A stretch of DNA of 64,000 nt from assembly GCF_040110915.1 (NCBI RefSeq), contig NZ_CP157793.1:508939-572938 (forward strand), given 5' to 3'. Position 1 is the first letter of the stretch. The number at the start of each line of letters is the position of its first letter. The notes beneath the pieces were generated by a model. That model ran no database searches and was not told the DNA's origin. It saw only the letters and a program-made list of their open reading frames with translations. The stretch is from Stappia sp. GTDB taxonomy: Bacteria > Pseudomonadota > Alphaproteobacteria > Rhizobiales > Stappiaceae. Below, piece by piece: positions 8,107-17,855 of this stretch. Made by a program: the position numbers and the translations under genes.

Positions 8107-9041
8107 TGAGTGCAAAGCCACGCCATTTTCTCGATCTCAGCGATGTCGATGCCGCGGAACTGCGGGCCATTCTCGACGGAAGCCGCCGGATCAAGGAAGC
8201 CCGCGGCCCCGTGCGCGTGAGCGGCGACGGCCCGCTGGCGGGACGGGTGCTGGCGATGATCTTCGAGCAGCCCTCCACGCGCACGCGCCTCTCGTTCGAT
8301 GTGGGCATGCGCGAGCTCGGTGGCGAGACGCTGATGCTGACGGGCGCGGAAATGCAGCTCGGCCGCGGCGAGACCATCGCCGACACCGCGCGGGTCCTGT
8401 CGCGCTATGTCGATGCGGTGATGATCCGCATTCTCGACCATGCGTCGCTGACCGAGCTGGCCGAAAACGCCACCGTTCCGGTGATCAACGGGCTGACCAA
8501 GGACACCCATCCCTGCCAGATCATGGCGGATGTGCTGACCTTCGAGGAAAAGAAGGGCGGGATCTCGGGGCGCTCCGTCGCCTGGACGGGCGACAGCAAC
8601 AATGTGCTGGCCTCCTGGGTGCAGGCCGCGCCGAAGTTCGACTTCGAGCTGCGCATCGCCACGCCGAAGGAGCTGGCGCCGCCGCGGGAGCTGATCGAGG
8701 CGGCGCGCGCCGCCGGCGGCGAGATCCGGCTGACCGACGACCCCTATGAAGCGGTCAAGGGCGTCGATTGCGTCGTCACCGATTGCTGGGTGTCGATGGG
8801 CGACGACGAGGGCGACCGGCACAATCTGCTGAAACCCTATCAGGTCAACGAGCGCCTGATGGCGGAGGCTGACGAGGCGGCGCTCTTCATGCATTGCCTG
8901 CCCGCCCATCGCGGCGAGGAGGTGACCTGCGAGGTCATGGACGGACCCCATTCCGTGGTCTTCGACGAGGCGGAAAACCGCCTGCACGCCCAAAAGGGCA
9001 TCCTGGCCTGGTGCTTTGGAGCGCTGCAAACCACCGCATGA
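8106..9041 (+). CDS. argF: Ornithine carbamoyltransferase
   Basis: 311-residue enzyme that makes citrulline from ornithine and carbamoyl phosphate. The carbamoyl-phosphate loop STRTRLSF is near residues 58-65, HPCQ near 137, and the ornithine/catalytic motif [13 protein letters not shown] near 262-274. The start ATG at 8106 overlaps the argD stop (TAATG). Codon use and GC match argD. The argD-argF pair followed by hslO is a common Rhizobiales arrangement. Confidence 0.96.
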   Translation: MSAKPRHFLDLSDVDAAELRAILDGSRRIKEARGPVRVSGDGPLAGRVLAMIFEQPSTRTRLSFDVGMRELGGETLMLTGAEMQLGRGETIADTARVLSRYVDAVMIRILDHASLTELAENATVPVINGLTKDTHPCQIMADVLTFEEKKGGISGRSVAWTGDSNNVLASWVQAAPKFDFELRIATPKELAPPRELIEAARAAGGEIRLTDDPYEAVKGVDCVVTDCWVSMGDDEGDRHNLLKPYQVNERLMAEADEAALFMHCLPAHRGEEVTCEVMDGPHSVVFDEAENRLHAQKGILAWCFGALQTTA

Positions 9042-9051
9042 GTTGGAAGCG

Positions 9052-10041
9052 ATGAGCGTACAGGACGAACTCGACCGGAAGGGCGTGACGCCCGCCGGAC
9101 GCGATGCCGTGTTGCCCTTTGCCGTGGAGCCGCTCGACGTGCGCGGCCGGGCCGTGCTGCTCGGCCCCGTGCTCGACACGATTCTGCAGCGCCACGCCTA
9201 TCCCGAGCCTGTGTCGCGGCTCCTCGCCGAGGCGGTGGCGCTGGTCGCGCTGCTCGGCACCTCGCTCAAGTTCGAGGGACGCTTCACCCTGCAGACGACG
9301 ACCGACGGTCCGGTCTCCATGCTGGTGGTGGATTTCGCGACGCCCGACGGGTTGCGCGCCTGCGCGCAGTTCGACGCCGAGGCGGTGGCCCGTGCGCAGG
9401 CCGAGGGCACGGCCGATCCGGCGCACCTGATGGGGCGTGGCCATCTCGCCATGACCATCGACCAGGGCAGCGCGATGAACCGCTATCAGGGCATCGTGGC
9501 GCTCGACGCCACGTCGCTGGAAGAGGTCGCGCATCAGTATTTCGCCCAGTCCGAGCAGATCCCGACCATCGTGCGTCTTGCGGTCGGTGAGGTGCTCGAC
9601 CGTCGCGCCGGCGCGGCGCCGCGCCGCTCCTGGGTGGCCGGCGGCATTCTGACGCAGTTCCTGCCGCAGGCGCCGGAGCGCATGCGCAAGCCGGATCTGC
9701 ATCCCGGCGACGCACCGGAAGGCGCCGAGCCGCACGCGGTGGAGGAGGACGACGCCTGGCGCGAGGCGCGGGCGCTGGTCGAGACGGTGCGCGACGCGGA
9801 GCTGGGCGATCCGGAAATGACCGTGGAGCGGCTGCTGTTTCGCCTGTTCCACGAGCGTGGCGTGCGCATCTTCGACCCGCAGCCGCTCGCCGACCGCTGC
9901 CGCTGTTCCGATGCGCGGATTCGCGCCATGCTGGCGGGCTTTTCCGAGGAAGAGCGCGCCGACATGACCGTCGACGGCCGGATCGAGGTGACCTGCCGCT
10001 TCTGCAACACCCGCTACGATTATTCCGCCGACGCGGTCTGA
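9052..10041 (+). CDS. hslO: Redox-regulated chaperone Hsp33
   Basis: 329-residue cytoplasmic holdase chaperone activated by oxidation. The C-terminal zinc switch is intact: a CxC (RCRC, about residues 284-286) and a CxxC (CRFC, about 316-319) separated by about 30 residues. The N-terminal substrate-binding domain carries the usual FEGRFTLQTTTDGPV and RYQGIVAL stretches. The ATG at 9052 (MSVQDEL) was chosen over an upstream frame extension because it lies ten bases after argF with GGAAG before it and gives the usual N-terminus. Likely the last gene of the argD-argF-hslO transcript. Confidence 0.94.
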   Translation: MSVQDELDRKGVTPAGRDAVLPFAVEPLDVRGRAVLLGPVLDTILQRHAYPEPVSRLLAEAVALVALLGTSLKFEGRFTLQTTTDGPVSMLVVDFATPDGLRACAQFDAEAVARAQAEGTADPAHLMGRGHLAMTIDQGSAMNRYQGIVALDATSLEEVAHQYFAQSEQIPTIVRLAVGEVLDRRAGAAPRRSWVAGGILTQFLPQAPERMRKPDLHPGDAPEGAEPHAVEEDDAWREARALVETVRDAELGDPEMTVERLLFRLFHERGVRIFDPQPLADRCRCSDARIRAMLAGFSEEERADMTVDGRIEVTCRFCNTRYDYSADAV

Positions 10042-10092
10042 CCTGCGTCCCGTCGCCACGTCTGAAACGACCGGTCGGGCGTCCGCGACATA

Positions 10093-10120
10093 TCCCGCGT
10101 GCCGAATCCGGTACGCGGGA
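10093..10120 (+). terminator. Possible terminator after hslO
   Basis: Inverted repeat TCCCGCGT (10093-10100) and ACGCGGGA (10113-10120), with further pairing inside, followed nine bases later by a short T run (CATTTTG). It lies about 50 bases after the hslO stop, where the next gene is a new unit. Confidence 0.4.
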
Positions 10121-10283
10121 CGGCACATTTTGTTACAGACTTTGCCTTGCTTTGCCCCGACTTGGCTTCGATAGTCGCGTCACCATGAAGTCAGGACGCG
10201 CGTCGGGCAATCCGGTGAGGGTTTTTCAACCTATAACGTCTTGAACGGACGAATGCGCGACAGCGCCTGGGTGGGTTACGCGA

Positions 10284-11717
10284 GTGGATAGGAACGTCAT
10301 GCTGAAGTCGGTCGACGAGGATGCCGGCACGGCGCGCAGCGAGGTTGCGCTGCCGTCGGAGGACCAAGCACGCTCTGACCGGCCGGGTCGCGTGATGCTG
10401 GTGTTCAAGGCGCTGCTGCAGACGGCGCTGGCGGGACTGATCGTCTTCGGCGCCTACGAGGGCATGAATTATTTCGTGCTCACCAAGCCCGAGGTCCCGA
10501 CCCGTCAGGCGCGCGAGATGGTCTACACGGTCGAGACGGCTCCCGTCGAGATCCGCGATCACGCCCCGATGCTGAGCCTCTATGGCGAGGTCCAGGCGGC
10601 GCGCAGCGCCGATCTGCGTGCGCTGGTGGCCGGCGAGATCGTGCGCGTCAATCCCGCGCTCGACGCCGGGGCGACGCTCGATGCCGGCGACGAGATCGTG
10701 GCGATCGATCCCTTCGCCTATCGCGGTGCGGTGACGGAGGCGCGGGCCAATCTCGCCGAAGCGCGGGCCCAGCTCGTCGAGGCGCGCGGACGGCTGGAAA
10801 CCGAGACCGGCAATGTCGCCCGGGCGGAAGAACAACTGGCCTTCGCCGAGCGCGATCTGGACCGTGCCGAGCAGCTTCAGGGCAGCGGCGCGGTCACGGA
10901 ACGCGCCGTCGACGAACGGCGCCTTCTGGTCTCCCAGCGTCGCCAGGCCGTCGACCAGCGGCGCAACGCGCTCGCCATCGAGGAAGCCCGTATCGACCAG
11001 CAGCAAGCGGCCATCGAGCGCCTCGAATGGCGCCTGGAGCAGGCGGAGAAGAACCTCGACGACACGGTCCTGAAGGCGCCCTTCGACGCGGTGGTGCAGT
11101 CCGAGGCGGCCGCCGTCGGGCGTCTCGTCAACGTTAACGACGTGATCGCGACGCTCTATGACCGCAACGCGCTGGAGGTCCGTCTGACGCTCTCCGACAA
11201 CCAGTACGGGCGCATCCTGTCCGACGAGGCGTCGGTGATCGGACGCCCGGTCGAGGTGCTGTGGTTCATTGGCGGCGAGCCGGTGCGCTATTCGGGCGAG
11301 ATCGTGCGGGTGGGCGCGGAAGTCGCGCTGGCGCGCGGCGGCATCGATGTCTTCGCCCGCGTCGACGTGGCCGAGGGGCAGCCGGCGCTGAGGCCCGGCG
11401 CCTTCGTCGAGGTCCGCGTCGCCGACCGCACCTATCCTCAGACCGCCCGCATTCCGGAGGCCGCGCTCTATGGCACCGATCACGTCTATGTGGTGGTCGA
11501 CGGGCGCACCGAGCGGCGCAGCGTCACGCCGCGCGCCTTCGACGGAGCCCATCTGATCGTTGACGGCGATCTGCGCGACGGCGACGTGCTTGTCGTCACC
11601 CGGCTCGACGAGGCGGGCGAGGGCGTGCGGGTCTCCGATCCCGCGACCCGCGCGCCGGCGGGCGAGGCCGCGCCCGGCGGGGCGGGAGCCGCGCCCGGCA
11701 CCGGCGGGAGCCAGTGA
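10284..11717 (+). CDS. RND efflux pump periplasmic adaptor (HlyD/AcrA family)
   Basis: 477-residue membrane-fusion protein. It has a cytoplasmic N-terminus of about 35 residues, one transmembrane segment (near residues 42-62), a split lipoyl/barrel-sandwich domain, and a long Gln/Arg/Glu-rich coiled-coil hairpin (about 150-265, with motifs such as LAEARAQLVEARGRLE). Beta-barrel and membrane-proximal domains follow, then a Gly/Ala/Pro-rich tail. It bridges the inner-membrane pump to an outer-membrane channel. Its TGA overlaps the pump start at 11714, showing coupling. No outer-membrane factor gene is in the window. Substrate is unknown. Confidence 0.9.
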   Translation: MDRNVMLKSVDEDAGTARSEVALPSEDQARSDRPGRVMLVFKALLQTALAGLIVFGAYEGMNYFVLTKPEVPTRQAREMVYTVETAPVEIRDHAPMLSLYGEVQAARSADLRALVAGEIVRVNPALDAGATLDAGDEIVAIDPFAYRGAVTEARANLAEARAQLVEARGRLETETGNVARAEEQLAFAERDLDRAEQLQGSGAVTERAVDERRLLVSQRRQAVDQRRNALAIEEARIDQQQAAIERLEWRLEQAEKNLDDTVLKAPFDAVVQSEAAAVGRLVNVNDVIATLYDRNALEVRLTLSDNQYGRILSDEASVIGRPVEVLWFIGGEPVRYSGEIVRVGAEVALARGGIDVFARVDVAEGQPALRPGAFVEVRVADRTYPQTARIPEAALYGTDHVYVVVDGRTERRSVTPRAFDGAHLIVDGDLRDGDVLVVTRLDEAGEGVRVSDPATRAPAGEAAPGGAGAAPGTGGSQ

Positions 11718-14700
11718 CCATGCGCGCACCGGATTTCAAGCCCTCGGGCGTCATCGGCCAGTTCCTGCGCCATCCCAACGCCGCCAATCTCGTCATGGCG
11801 TTGATGATCCTGTTCGGCGTCTTCGGCATGGCCAAGCTGAACACCGAGTTCTTTCCCCAGATCGTCGTCAACACGATCTCCGTGTCAGTGTCCTGGCCCG
11901 GCGCAAGCGCGGAGGACGTGGAGAAGAACATTCTCCAGGCGGTCGAGCCGGAATTGCGCTTCATCGACAATGTCGACGAGATGAAATCCTACGCCCGCGA
12001 GGGCGCGGCCTCCGTGCGGCTCGAGTTCCTCGAGGGCGCGGACATGCAGAAGGCCCTGTCCGACGTCGATCAGGCGATCGCCGGCGTGACGACGCTGCCC
12101 GAGGACAGCGAGACGCCGACGGTGACGCTCGCAAGCTGGTTCGACCGGGTGGCGCGCGTCGCCCTGCGCGGGCCGTTCTCCGAGGACGCGCTGAAGAGCT
12201 ACGCCCGCCAGATCCGCGACGATCTGATCGACCGCGGCATCGACAAGGTCACCTTCACCGGCTTTCGCGATACGGAATATGTCGTCAAGGTGCCCGAACG
12301 CGAGTTGCGCCGGCTCGACCTGACGATTGCCGACGTGTCGAACCAGATCGCCGCCAACACGCGCGACCTGCCGTCCGGCGATCTGGCCGGCGGGATCGAG
12401 CGGCAGGTGCGCGCGGTCGCCGACACGACCTCGCCGGAGGCCATCGGGCGCATCGTCGTCAAGGCCTTTCCGACCGGCGAAAAGGTCCAGCTGCGCGACA
12501 TCGCGGATGTGTCGAAGAGCTTCGACGACGATCAGGTGATCGGCTATTCCGACGGTGTGCGGGCGGTGGAACTCACCGTCGAGCGCTCCGCCCAGGCCGA
12601 CCAGCTGAAGGTCAACGCGATCCTCGACGAATATCTCGCCGAGATCGCCCCGCAACTGCCGGCCTCGCTCGAACTCGTCAAATACGAGGTGCGCGCCGAC
12701 AGTCTCAGCCAGCGCATCATGATCCTGGTGGAGAACGGCCTGTCCGGCCTGTTGCTCGTCGTCATCGTGCTCTTCGCGTTCCTGAACGCGCGCATCGCGC
12801 TCTGGGTGGCCGCGGGCATTCCCGTGGCGATCCTGGCGACCGTCGGCATCATGTGGGTGAGCGGGCAGACCATCAACATGATGTCGCTCTTCGCGCTCAT
12901 CATGACGCTCGGCATCATCGTCGACGACGCCATCGTGGTGGGCGAGCACACGGCGACCCGGGTCGCCATGGGCGACGGTCCGTTCCAGGCGGCGGAAGAG
13001 GGCGCGAGCCGCATGCTGTGGCCGATCATCGCGGCCTGTTCCACCACCATCGCCGCCTTCCTGCCGATCATGCTGATCCAGGACACCATCGGGCAGATCA
13101 TGGTGGCCTTGCCCCTCGTGGTCGTGGCGGTGGTGCTTGCCAGCCTGGTCGAGTGTTTCTTCGTGCTGCCGGGCCATCTGGCGCATTCGCTCGCGCGCGG
13201 GCCCTCCTGGAGCTGGTGGCGGGTGGTGATCCTGGCGGGCGCGCCGGCGCTCTTCGTGATCGCGCTGGCCGGACGGCCCGACATGTCCGTGCCGCCGTGG
13301 CTCGACGTGATCGCCGATCCCGCGCGTGCCGGGCGCGATGCTTTCGGCACGCTCGTCTTCGACATTCTCGTGCTGGCGATATTCTTCGCGCTGGCGATCG
13401 CGCTGGAGTTCCTGTTCCTGGTGCTGCGGCGGATGCGCGCGACGAGCGCCTATGAGGACCGGCCTGGCTGGTTCCGTCGCAACTTCGACGCGGGCTTCGG
13501 CTGGGTGCGCGACGTTCCCTTCCGCGGCTTCGTCACGCTTTCCTACCGCTGGCGCTACGTGACGCTCGCGGTCGCCATCGCCACCGTGCTGCTGACCGCC
13601 GGCATGATCCGCGGCGACCGGGTGGGCTTCCAGTTCTTCCCCTCGCCGGAGGCGGAGAACATCCGCGCCTCGATCACCTTCAATGCCGGCATTTCGCTGG
13701 AAGAGGCCGAGGCCGGATTGCTGCGCATCGAACAGGCGCTGCGCCAGGCGGAAGCAACGCTTGCCGGCGACAGCGGCGAGGAACTCATCGTCGCGACCTA
13801 TGCCACGCTCGGCCAGTCGGGCAACAACCGGGGCAACAACGTCGCCAGCATCGATGTCCAGCTCACCGCCTCGGAAGACCGCACCATCCGCACGCCGGAG
13901 ATCGTGCGGGCCTGGCGCCAGGCCAATCCGGATATCCCCGGCGCCAAGCGCGTCGCCGTGTTCGAACGGCGCGGCGGGCCTCCGGGCCGCGATCTCGACA
14001 TCCTGCTGCAGGGCGCGGACCCCAATGCGCTCAAGCAGGCCTCGCTCAAGGTGCAGGAACTCCTGACCGGGTATCCGGGCGTCGACGGGGTGGCCGACGA
14101 TCTGCCCTACGGCAAGCCGGAACTGGTGGTCGAGCTGAGCCCGCGCGGCGAGGCGCTGGGCTTCACCGTCGACAGTGCCGCCCGTCAGATCCGCAGCGCG
14201 CTCGAGGGCACCATCCCGCGCCGCTTCGCCGAAGGCGAGGAAGAGATCACCATCCGCGTCCTGCAGGACCTGCCGACCTCCGGCGGCGGGGCGCTCCGAA
14301 ACCTCAACCTCAAGGCGCCGAACGGCGAGTTCGTGCCGCTTCTGGAGGTTGTGACGCTCGACGACCGGCAGGGCTTTTCGGTCATTCAGCGCCGCGACGG
14401 GCGGGTCACCGTGAGCGTGTCGGCCGATGTCGACGCCGATGTGACCTCCAGCATCCAGATCGTGGAAGACCTGAGCGACGGCAAGATCCAGGAGATCACG
14501 GACCGCCATGGCGTCGACTTCCGCTTCTCGGGCCGCGAGGAGGAGCGCCAGGGCGCCTTTGCCGATCTCAGGATCGGCACGCTGGCCGCCCTTGCCGCGA
14601 TCTACCTGATCCTGGCGGCGATCTTCGCCAGCTACTTCACGCCGCTCGCGGTGATGTCGATCATTCCCTTCGGCATCGTCGGCGCCGTCTTCGGCCATTA

Positions 14701-15118
14701 CCTGCTGGGCTTCGACCTCACCATTCTCAGTCTGATCGGCCTGCTCGGGCTCTCCGGCATCCTGGTGAACAACTCGATCATCCTGGTCGCGCGCTTCGAC
14801 GAGCGGCGCAAGACGGGGGAGAGCATCGAGGCGGCCGCCATCGCCTCCGCCCAGGATCGCCTGCGCGCGGTGCTGCTGACCTCGCTGACCACCATCGGCG
14901 GCCTGACGCCGTTGCTCTTCGAAAAGAGCCTTCAGGCCCAGTTCCTGATGCCGATGGCGATCACCATCGTCTTCGGCCTGTCGACGGCGACCGTCCTCGT
15001 GCTTGTCATCGTGCCGGCGCTCATGGGCATCGGGTCGGACATCGGGCGGCTGTTCCGCATCGCGCCGCCGGAGGAAGACGCGCCGAAAGGACCGGTGCGC
15101 AACCTGCCGGCGGAATGA
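11714..15118 (+). CDS. RND family efflux permease
   Basis: 1134-residue inner-membrane proton-driven transporter with the family's duplicated layout. TM1 lies near residues 20-35 and is followed by a large periplasmic loop. A block of helices contains the proton-relay motif LGIIVDDAIVVGEH (near 400). A second periplasmic loop and a final helix block contain GLSGILVNNSIILVARFDERR. It resembles the AcrB/HAE1-type branch. There is an extended region between the halves (about 490-620) with extra hydrophobic segments. The start may be the GTG at 11714 or the ATG at 11720; the first overlaps the adaptor stop. Confidence 0.92.
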   Translation: MTMRAPDFKPSGVIGQFLRHPNAANLVMALMILFGVFGMAKLNTEFFPQIVVNTISVSVSWPGASAEDVEKNILQAVEPELRFIDNVDEMKSYAREGAASVRLEFLEGADMQKALSDVDQAIAGVTTLPEDSETPTVTLASWFDRVARVALRGPFSEDALKSYARQIRDDLIDRGIDKVTFTGFRDTEYVVKVPERELRRLDLTIADVSNQIAANTRDLPSGDLAGGIERQVRAVADTTSPEAIGRIVVKAFPTGEKVQLRDIADVSKSFDDDQVIGYSDGVRAVELTVERSAQADQLKVNAILDEYLAEIAPQLPASLELVKYEVRADSLSQRIMILVENGLSGLLLVVIVLFAFLNARIALWVAAGIPVAILATVGIMWVSGQTINMMSLFALIMTLGIIVDDAIVVGEHTATRVAMGDGPFQAAEEGASRMLWPIIAACSTTIAAFLPIMLIQDTIGQIMVALPLVVVAVVLASLVECFFVLPGHLAHSLARGPSWSWWRVVILAGAPALFVIALAGRPDMSVPPWLDVIADPARAGRDAFGTLVFDILVLAIFFALAIALEFLFLVLRRMRATSAYEDRPGWFRRNFDAGFGWVRDVPFRGFVTLSYRWRYVTLAVAIATVLLTAGMIRGDRVGFQFFPSPEAENIRASITFNAGISLEEAEAGLLRIEQALRQAEATLAGDSGEELIVATYATLGQSGNNRGNNVASIDVQLTASEDRTIRTPEIVRAWRQANPDIPGAKRVAVFERRGGPPGRDLDILLQGADPNALKQASLKVQELLTGYPGVDGVADDLPYGKPELVVELSPRGEALGFTVDSAARQIRSALEGTIPRRFAEGEEEITIRVLQDLPTSGGGALRNLNLKAPNGEFVPLLEVVTLDDRQGFSVIQRRDGRVTVSVSADVDADVTSSIQIVEDLSDGKIQEITDRHGVDFRFSGREEERQGAFADLRIGTLAALAAIYLILAAIFASYFTPLAVMSIIPFGIVGAVFGHYLLGFDLTILSLIGLLGLSGILVNNSIILVARFDERRKTGESIEAAAIASAQDRLRAVLLTSLTTIGGLTPLLFEKSLQAQFLMPMAITIVFGLSTATVLVLVIVPALMGIGSDIGRLFRIAPPEEDAPKGPVRNLPAE

Positions 15119-15130
15119 GGCGGGACGTCG

Positions 15131-15781
15131 TCAGTCGCTGACGCGCGCGGCAAGCTCCGCCGCCGCCGCCGCGGCGGCCGCCAGATTGCCGTCCCAGGTG
15201 GCCGGCGAGGCGCCGCGCGGCGCGAGATCGTGGTTGCCGTCCTCGAGCCAATGCAGCGTGACATGCGCGGGCAAGGTCACCGCGCCGACCTCGTCCTGCG
15301 TGCCGAAGCCGTCGCGCGTGCCCTGCGCCACCAGAACCGGCCGCCTGCTCGCGGCGAGCGGTGCGAGCCGCCAGGCCTCGGGATCGGACTTGCCCTGCGG
15401 GTGAAACGGATAGCCGAGGCATACGACCGCCGCGACGCGCCGGGGCAGGGAGGGCGAGCCGGCGAGCATGGCCGCGACGCGTCCGCCCATCGACTTGCCG
15501 CCGATCAGCACCGGGCCCGGGGTTTCCGCCATCACCTCCTGCACCGCGCGCTGGAACTCGCCGACGAGCGTGTCGGCCTTCGGTGGCGGGCGCTTGGGGC
15601 CGCCGGCGCGCCGGGCCGCCATATAGGCGAACTCGAAGCGCGCGACGGCGAGCCCGGCCCGCGCCGCATGGCCCGCGAAGCGCTCCATGAAGCCGGAGTC
15701 CATCGGCGCGCCGGCGCCATGGGCGAGGACGAGCGTCGCGGTCGGATCGGCCTCGGGCCGCGTCCAGAGAATGTCGGTCAT
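15131..15781 (-). CDS. Alpha/beta-fold hydrolase, TEX30/KANL3 type
   Basis: 216-residue single-domain alpha/beta hydrolase. The oxyanion stretch LVLAHGAGAPMDSGFME is near residues 17-33. The nucleophile elbow GGKSMGG is near 92-98. The acid lies in AQGTRDGFG and the catalytic His in EDGNHDL near 180. The layout and the HGAGAPMDS motif match the KANL3/TEX30 family, often annotated as dienelactone-hydrolase-like. The substrate is unknown. It is divergent from the next gene and convergent with the RND pump, so it is probably its own transcript. Confidence 0.85.
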   Translation of the reverse strand: MTDILWTRPEADPTATLVLAHGAGAPMDSGFMERFAGHAARAGLAVARFEFAYMAARRAGGPKRPPPKADTLVGEFQRAVQEVMAETPGPVLIGGKSMGGRVAAMLAGSPSLPRRVAAVVCLGYPFHPQGKSDPEAWRLAPLAASRRPVLVAQGTRDGFGTQDEVGAVTLPAHVTLHWLEDGNHDLAPRGASPATWDGNLAAAAAAAAELAARVSD

Positions 15782-15927
15782 GATGCGTGGGACCTTTGGT
15801 CGCGAAATCTTGAATGTGATCGGCCTCGCCTATCCCACGGGGGCGCCTTAGGTTCAAGCCGAACGGGATGCGCGGCGCGGCCCTGCATCCGAAGAGTATT
15901 GCGTGCTGGAGCGCGCGGGAGAGGGTA

Positions 15928-16800
15928 ATGAGCGAAGCGACGATCCGGCTGGTCCTGTTTTTCGGGATCTTTGCAAGCATGGCGCTGGTCGAGGTGCTGC
16001 TGCCGCGCCGCGATCTGAGCTATGGCCGCTCGCGGCGCTGGATCACCAATCTCGCCATCGTGGCGAGCGACACCGCGATCCTGCGGATCGTCTTTCCCAT
16101 GGCCGCCGTCGGGGTCGCCCTGTGGGCCTCGACCAACGGCTACGGGCTTTTCGCGGTGGCCGACGTTCCCCTCTGGCTCGCCGCCGTGCTCGGCTTCGTG
16201 ATCCTGGATTTCGCCGTCTGGGCGGAGCATTGGGCCTCGCACAAGATCCCGCTCTTGTGGCGCATCCACAAGATGCACCACGCCGACCCGGATATCGACG
16301 TGACCACGGCGCTGCGTTTCCATCCGCTGGAGATCGTGATCTCGATGGCCTGGAAGGCGGCGGTGGTGCTGGCCTTCGGCATTCCGGTGATGGCGGTGCT
16401 GGTCTTCGAGGTGGTGCTGAACGGGGCGGCCATGTTCAACCACGCCAATGTGAAGCTGCCGGCCGCGCTCGACCGTGTTCTGCGACTGGTGATCGTGACG
16501 CCCGACATGCATCGCGTCCACCATTCGGTGATCCGGCGCGAGACGGATTCCAACTACGGGTTCAACCTGTCGATCTGGGACCGGCTGTTCCGCACCTACA
16601 CCGACCAGCCGAGCAAGGGCCATCTCGGCATGACGATCGGGCTAAACGAGTATCAGTCCGCCGCGCCGACGCGCTACTGGTGGTGTCTCGCCCTGCCGTT
16701 TCGCCCCGCCGCCGCGACAGCCGGCGAGGAGGCCGCAACCTGCGCAGAAAAGCCCTCGGGAAATACACCATCAGTAAAAACTGACGGGAAAGTAGCGTAG
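15928..16800 (+). CDS. Sterol desaturase / fatty acid hydroxylase family protein
   Basis: 290-residue membrane protein with four to five hydrophobic segments and the di-iron histidine clusters of the family: HWASH, then HKMHH, then HRVHH. These enzymes hydroxylate or desaturate lipids (sterols, fatty acids, carotenoids, hopanoids) using O2. Which lipid is acted on cannot be read from the sequence. The ATG at 15928 has GAGGG just upstream and was preferred to an ATG 60 bases earlier. Its last 30 bases overlap, tail to tail, with the gene on the opposite strand. Confidence 0.88.
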   Translation: MSEATIRLVLFFGIFASMALVEVLLPRRDLSYGRSRRWITNLAIVASDTAILRIVFPMAAVGVALWASTNGYGLFAVADVPLWLAAVLGFVILDFAVWAEHWASHKIPLLWRIHKMHHADPDIDVTTALRFHPLEIVISMAWKAAVVLAFGIPVMAVLVFEVVLNGAAMFNHANVKLPAALDRVLRLVIVTPDMHRVHHSVIRRETDSNYGFNLSIWDRLFRTYTDQPSKGHLGMTIGLNEYQSAAPTRYWWCLALPFRPAAATAGEEAATCAEKPSGNTPSVKTDGKVA

Positions 16801-17706
16801 ATACAGCTCCGAGTAGACGCCCTTGGCCTGCAATTGCGACAGGGCGTGATTGATCGCCTCCTGGCGCAGCGCATCGTCGCCGCGAAAGGCGATCGACAGG
16901 CCCCGGTCGAAATAGCCGGGTTCGAGCCACGGTCCGCCGGCATAGGCGCAGCATCCCGCCGACAGATCGCCGTTCAGCCAGAACGACAGCGACAGCGCGT
17001 CGCCGAAGTGGGCGTCGGCCTCCTCGGTGCCGAGCGCCGTGCGGGCTTCGGTCGCGGTCGGATAGGTGACGATCTCGGCATCCGCGAAGTACCTCCGCAG
17101 AAAGGCTTCGTGGACGGTGTCCTGCGTCACCGAGATGCGCTTGCCGGCCATCTCCTCCGGGATCACCTCCAGCTCGCGGTCCCGGAGAACGACGAAGCGG
17201 GCGGGCAGACGCAGATAAGGCTCGGAAAACCTGAGCCGTTCCGCGGTTTGCGCATCGCGGGCAAGGCCGGCGATGATCGCGTCGCCGTCGTCGTTTTCAA
17301 GCGCGGGGACCAGCGCTTCGAAGGTCATCACCCGCAGCGAGCACGCCGCGTCCAGTTCCTCGCAGATCGCCCGGGCGAGGTCGATGTTGAACCCGGTCAG
17401 GCGGCCCGTCCCGTCGCGAAAGACGAAGGGCGGAAAATCGTCGCTCGCCAGGAAGCGGATCGTCTCGGGGCGATTGGCCGGGCGGTCGCCGATCTTGCGC
17501 GGATCCCAGAAGTTCGGAACGCGCACCCGGGCGTCGGCGGCGGGCCCGGTCAGGTCCGGCGCCCCGGCGGGAGAACGGGACCCCGCGGGGTCTTGCGCGC
17601 GGGTCTCCGTGACACCCTGCCCCAAAAGGTAGAAAAATCCGAAAATTATCGCAAGGGTTGCTAAGGGGCGTGATATACGCTCAAATGAGCTCGGCATTTT
17701 TGACAT
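16771..17706 (-). CDS. Periplasmic solute-binding protein (PBP family 3)
   Basis: 311-residue protein with an N-terminal hydrophobic anchor or signal (FERISRPLATLAIIFGFFYLLGQG, residues 6-29). A low-complexity linker follows, then a bacterial extracellular solute-binding domain, family 3: FPPFVFRDGTGRLTGFNIDLA, with later GKRISVTQDTVHEAFLR. No permease or ATPase is adjacent, so it could be an orphan sensor or binding protein. The ligand is probably a polar amino acid or similar, by family only. The start at 17706 places the hydrophobic segment at the N-terminus; an upstream extension is possible. The 3' end overlaps the hydroxylase gene by 30 bases. Confidence 0.8.
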   Translation of the reverse strand: MSKMPSSFERISRPLATLAIIFGFFYLLGQGVTETRAQDPAGSRSPAGAPDLTGPAADARVRVPNFWDPRKIGDRPANRPETIRFLASDDFPPFVFRDGTGRLTGFNIDLARAICEELDAACSLRVMTFEALVPALENDDGDAIIAGLARDAQTAERLRFSEPYLRLPARFVVLRDRELEVIPEEMAGKRISVTQDTVHEAFLRRYFADAEIVTYPTATEARTALGTEEADAHFGDALSLSFWLNGDLSAGCCAYAGGPWLEPGYFDRGLSIAFRGDDALRQEAINHALSQLQAKGVYSELYLRYFPVSFY

Positions 17707-17855
17707 GTTCAACCGAAGGTCGTTTTCGGCGGGAGGTGATCTCCGCCACGGGTGTGCTGCCCGTTCCTGCAAGCCCGTTTTTGATTGCGTGAGGCTTGTC
17801 CCGTTGCAAGCCGAAAGTCCTGCTTTCCTCATTTTGGCCGTCCGAAGCCCCAAGG

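Noticed and set aside
11885..14698. 937-codon open frame antisense to the RND pump
   Set aside because: Same composition artefact; low-complexity basic/acidic translation and no ribosome site.
15868..15927. Upstream start for the hydroxylase gene
   Set aside because: Adds 20 residues without hydrophobic or family features; the ATG at 15928 has a ribosome site.
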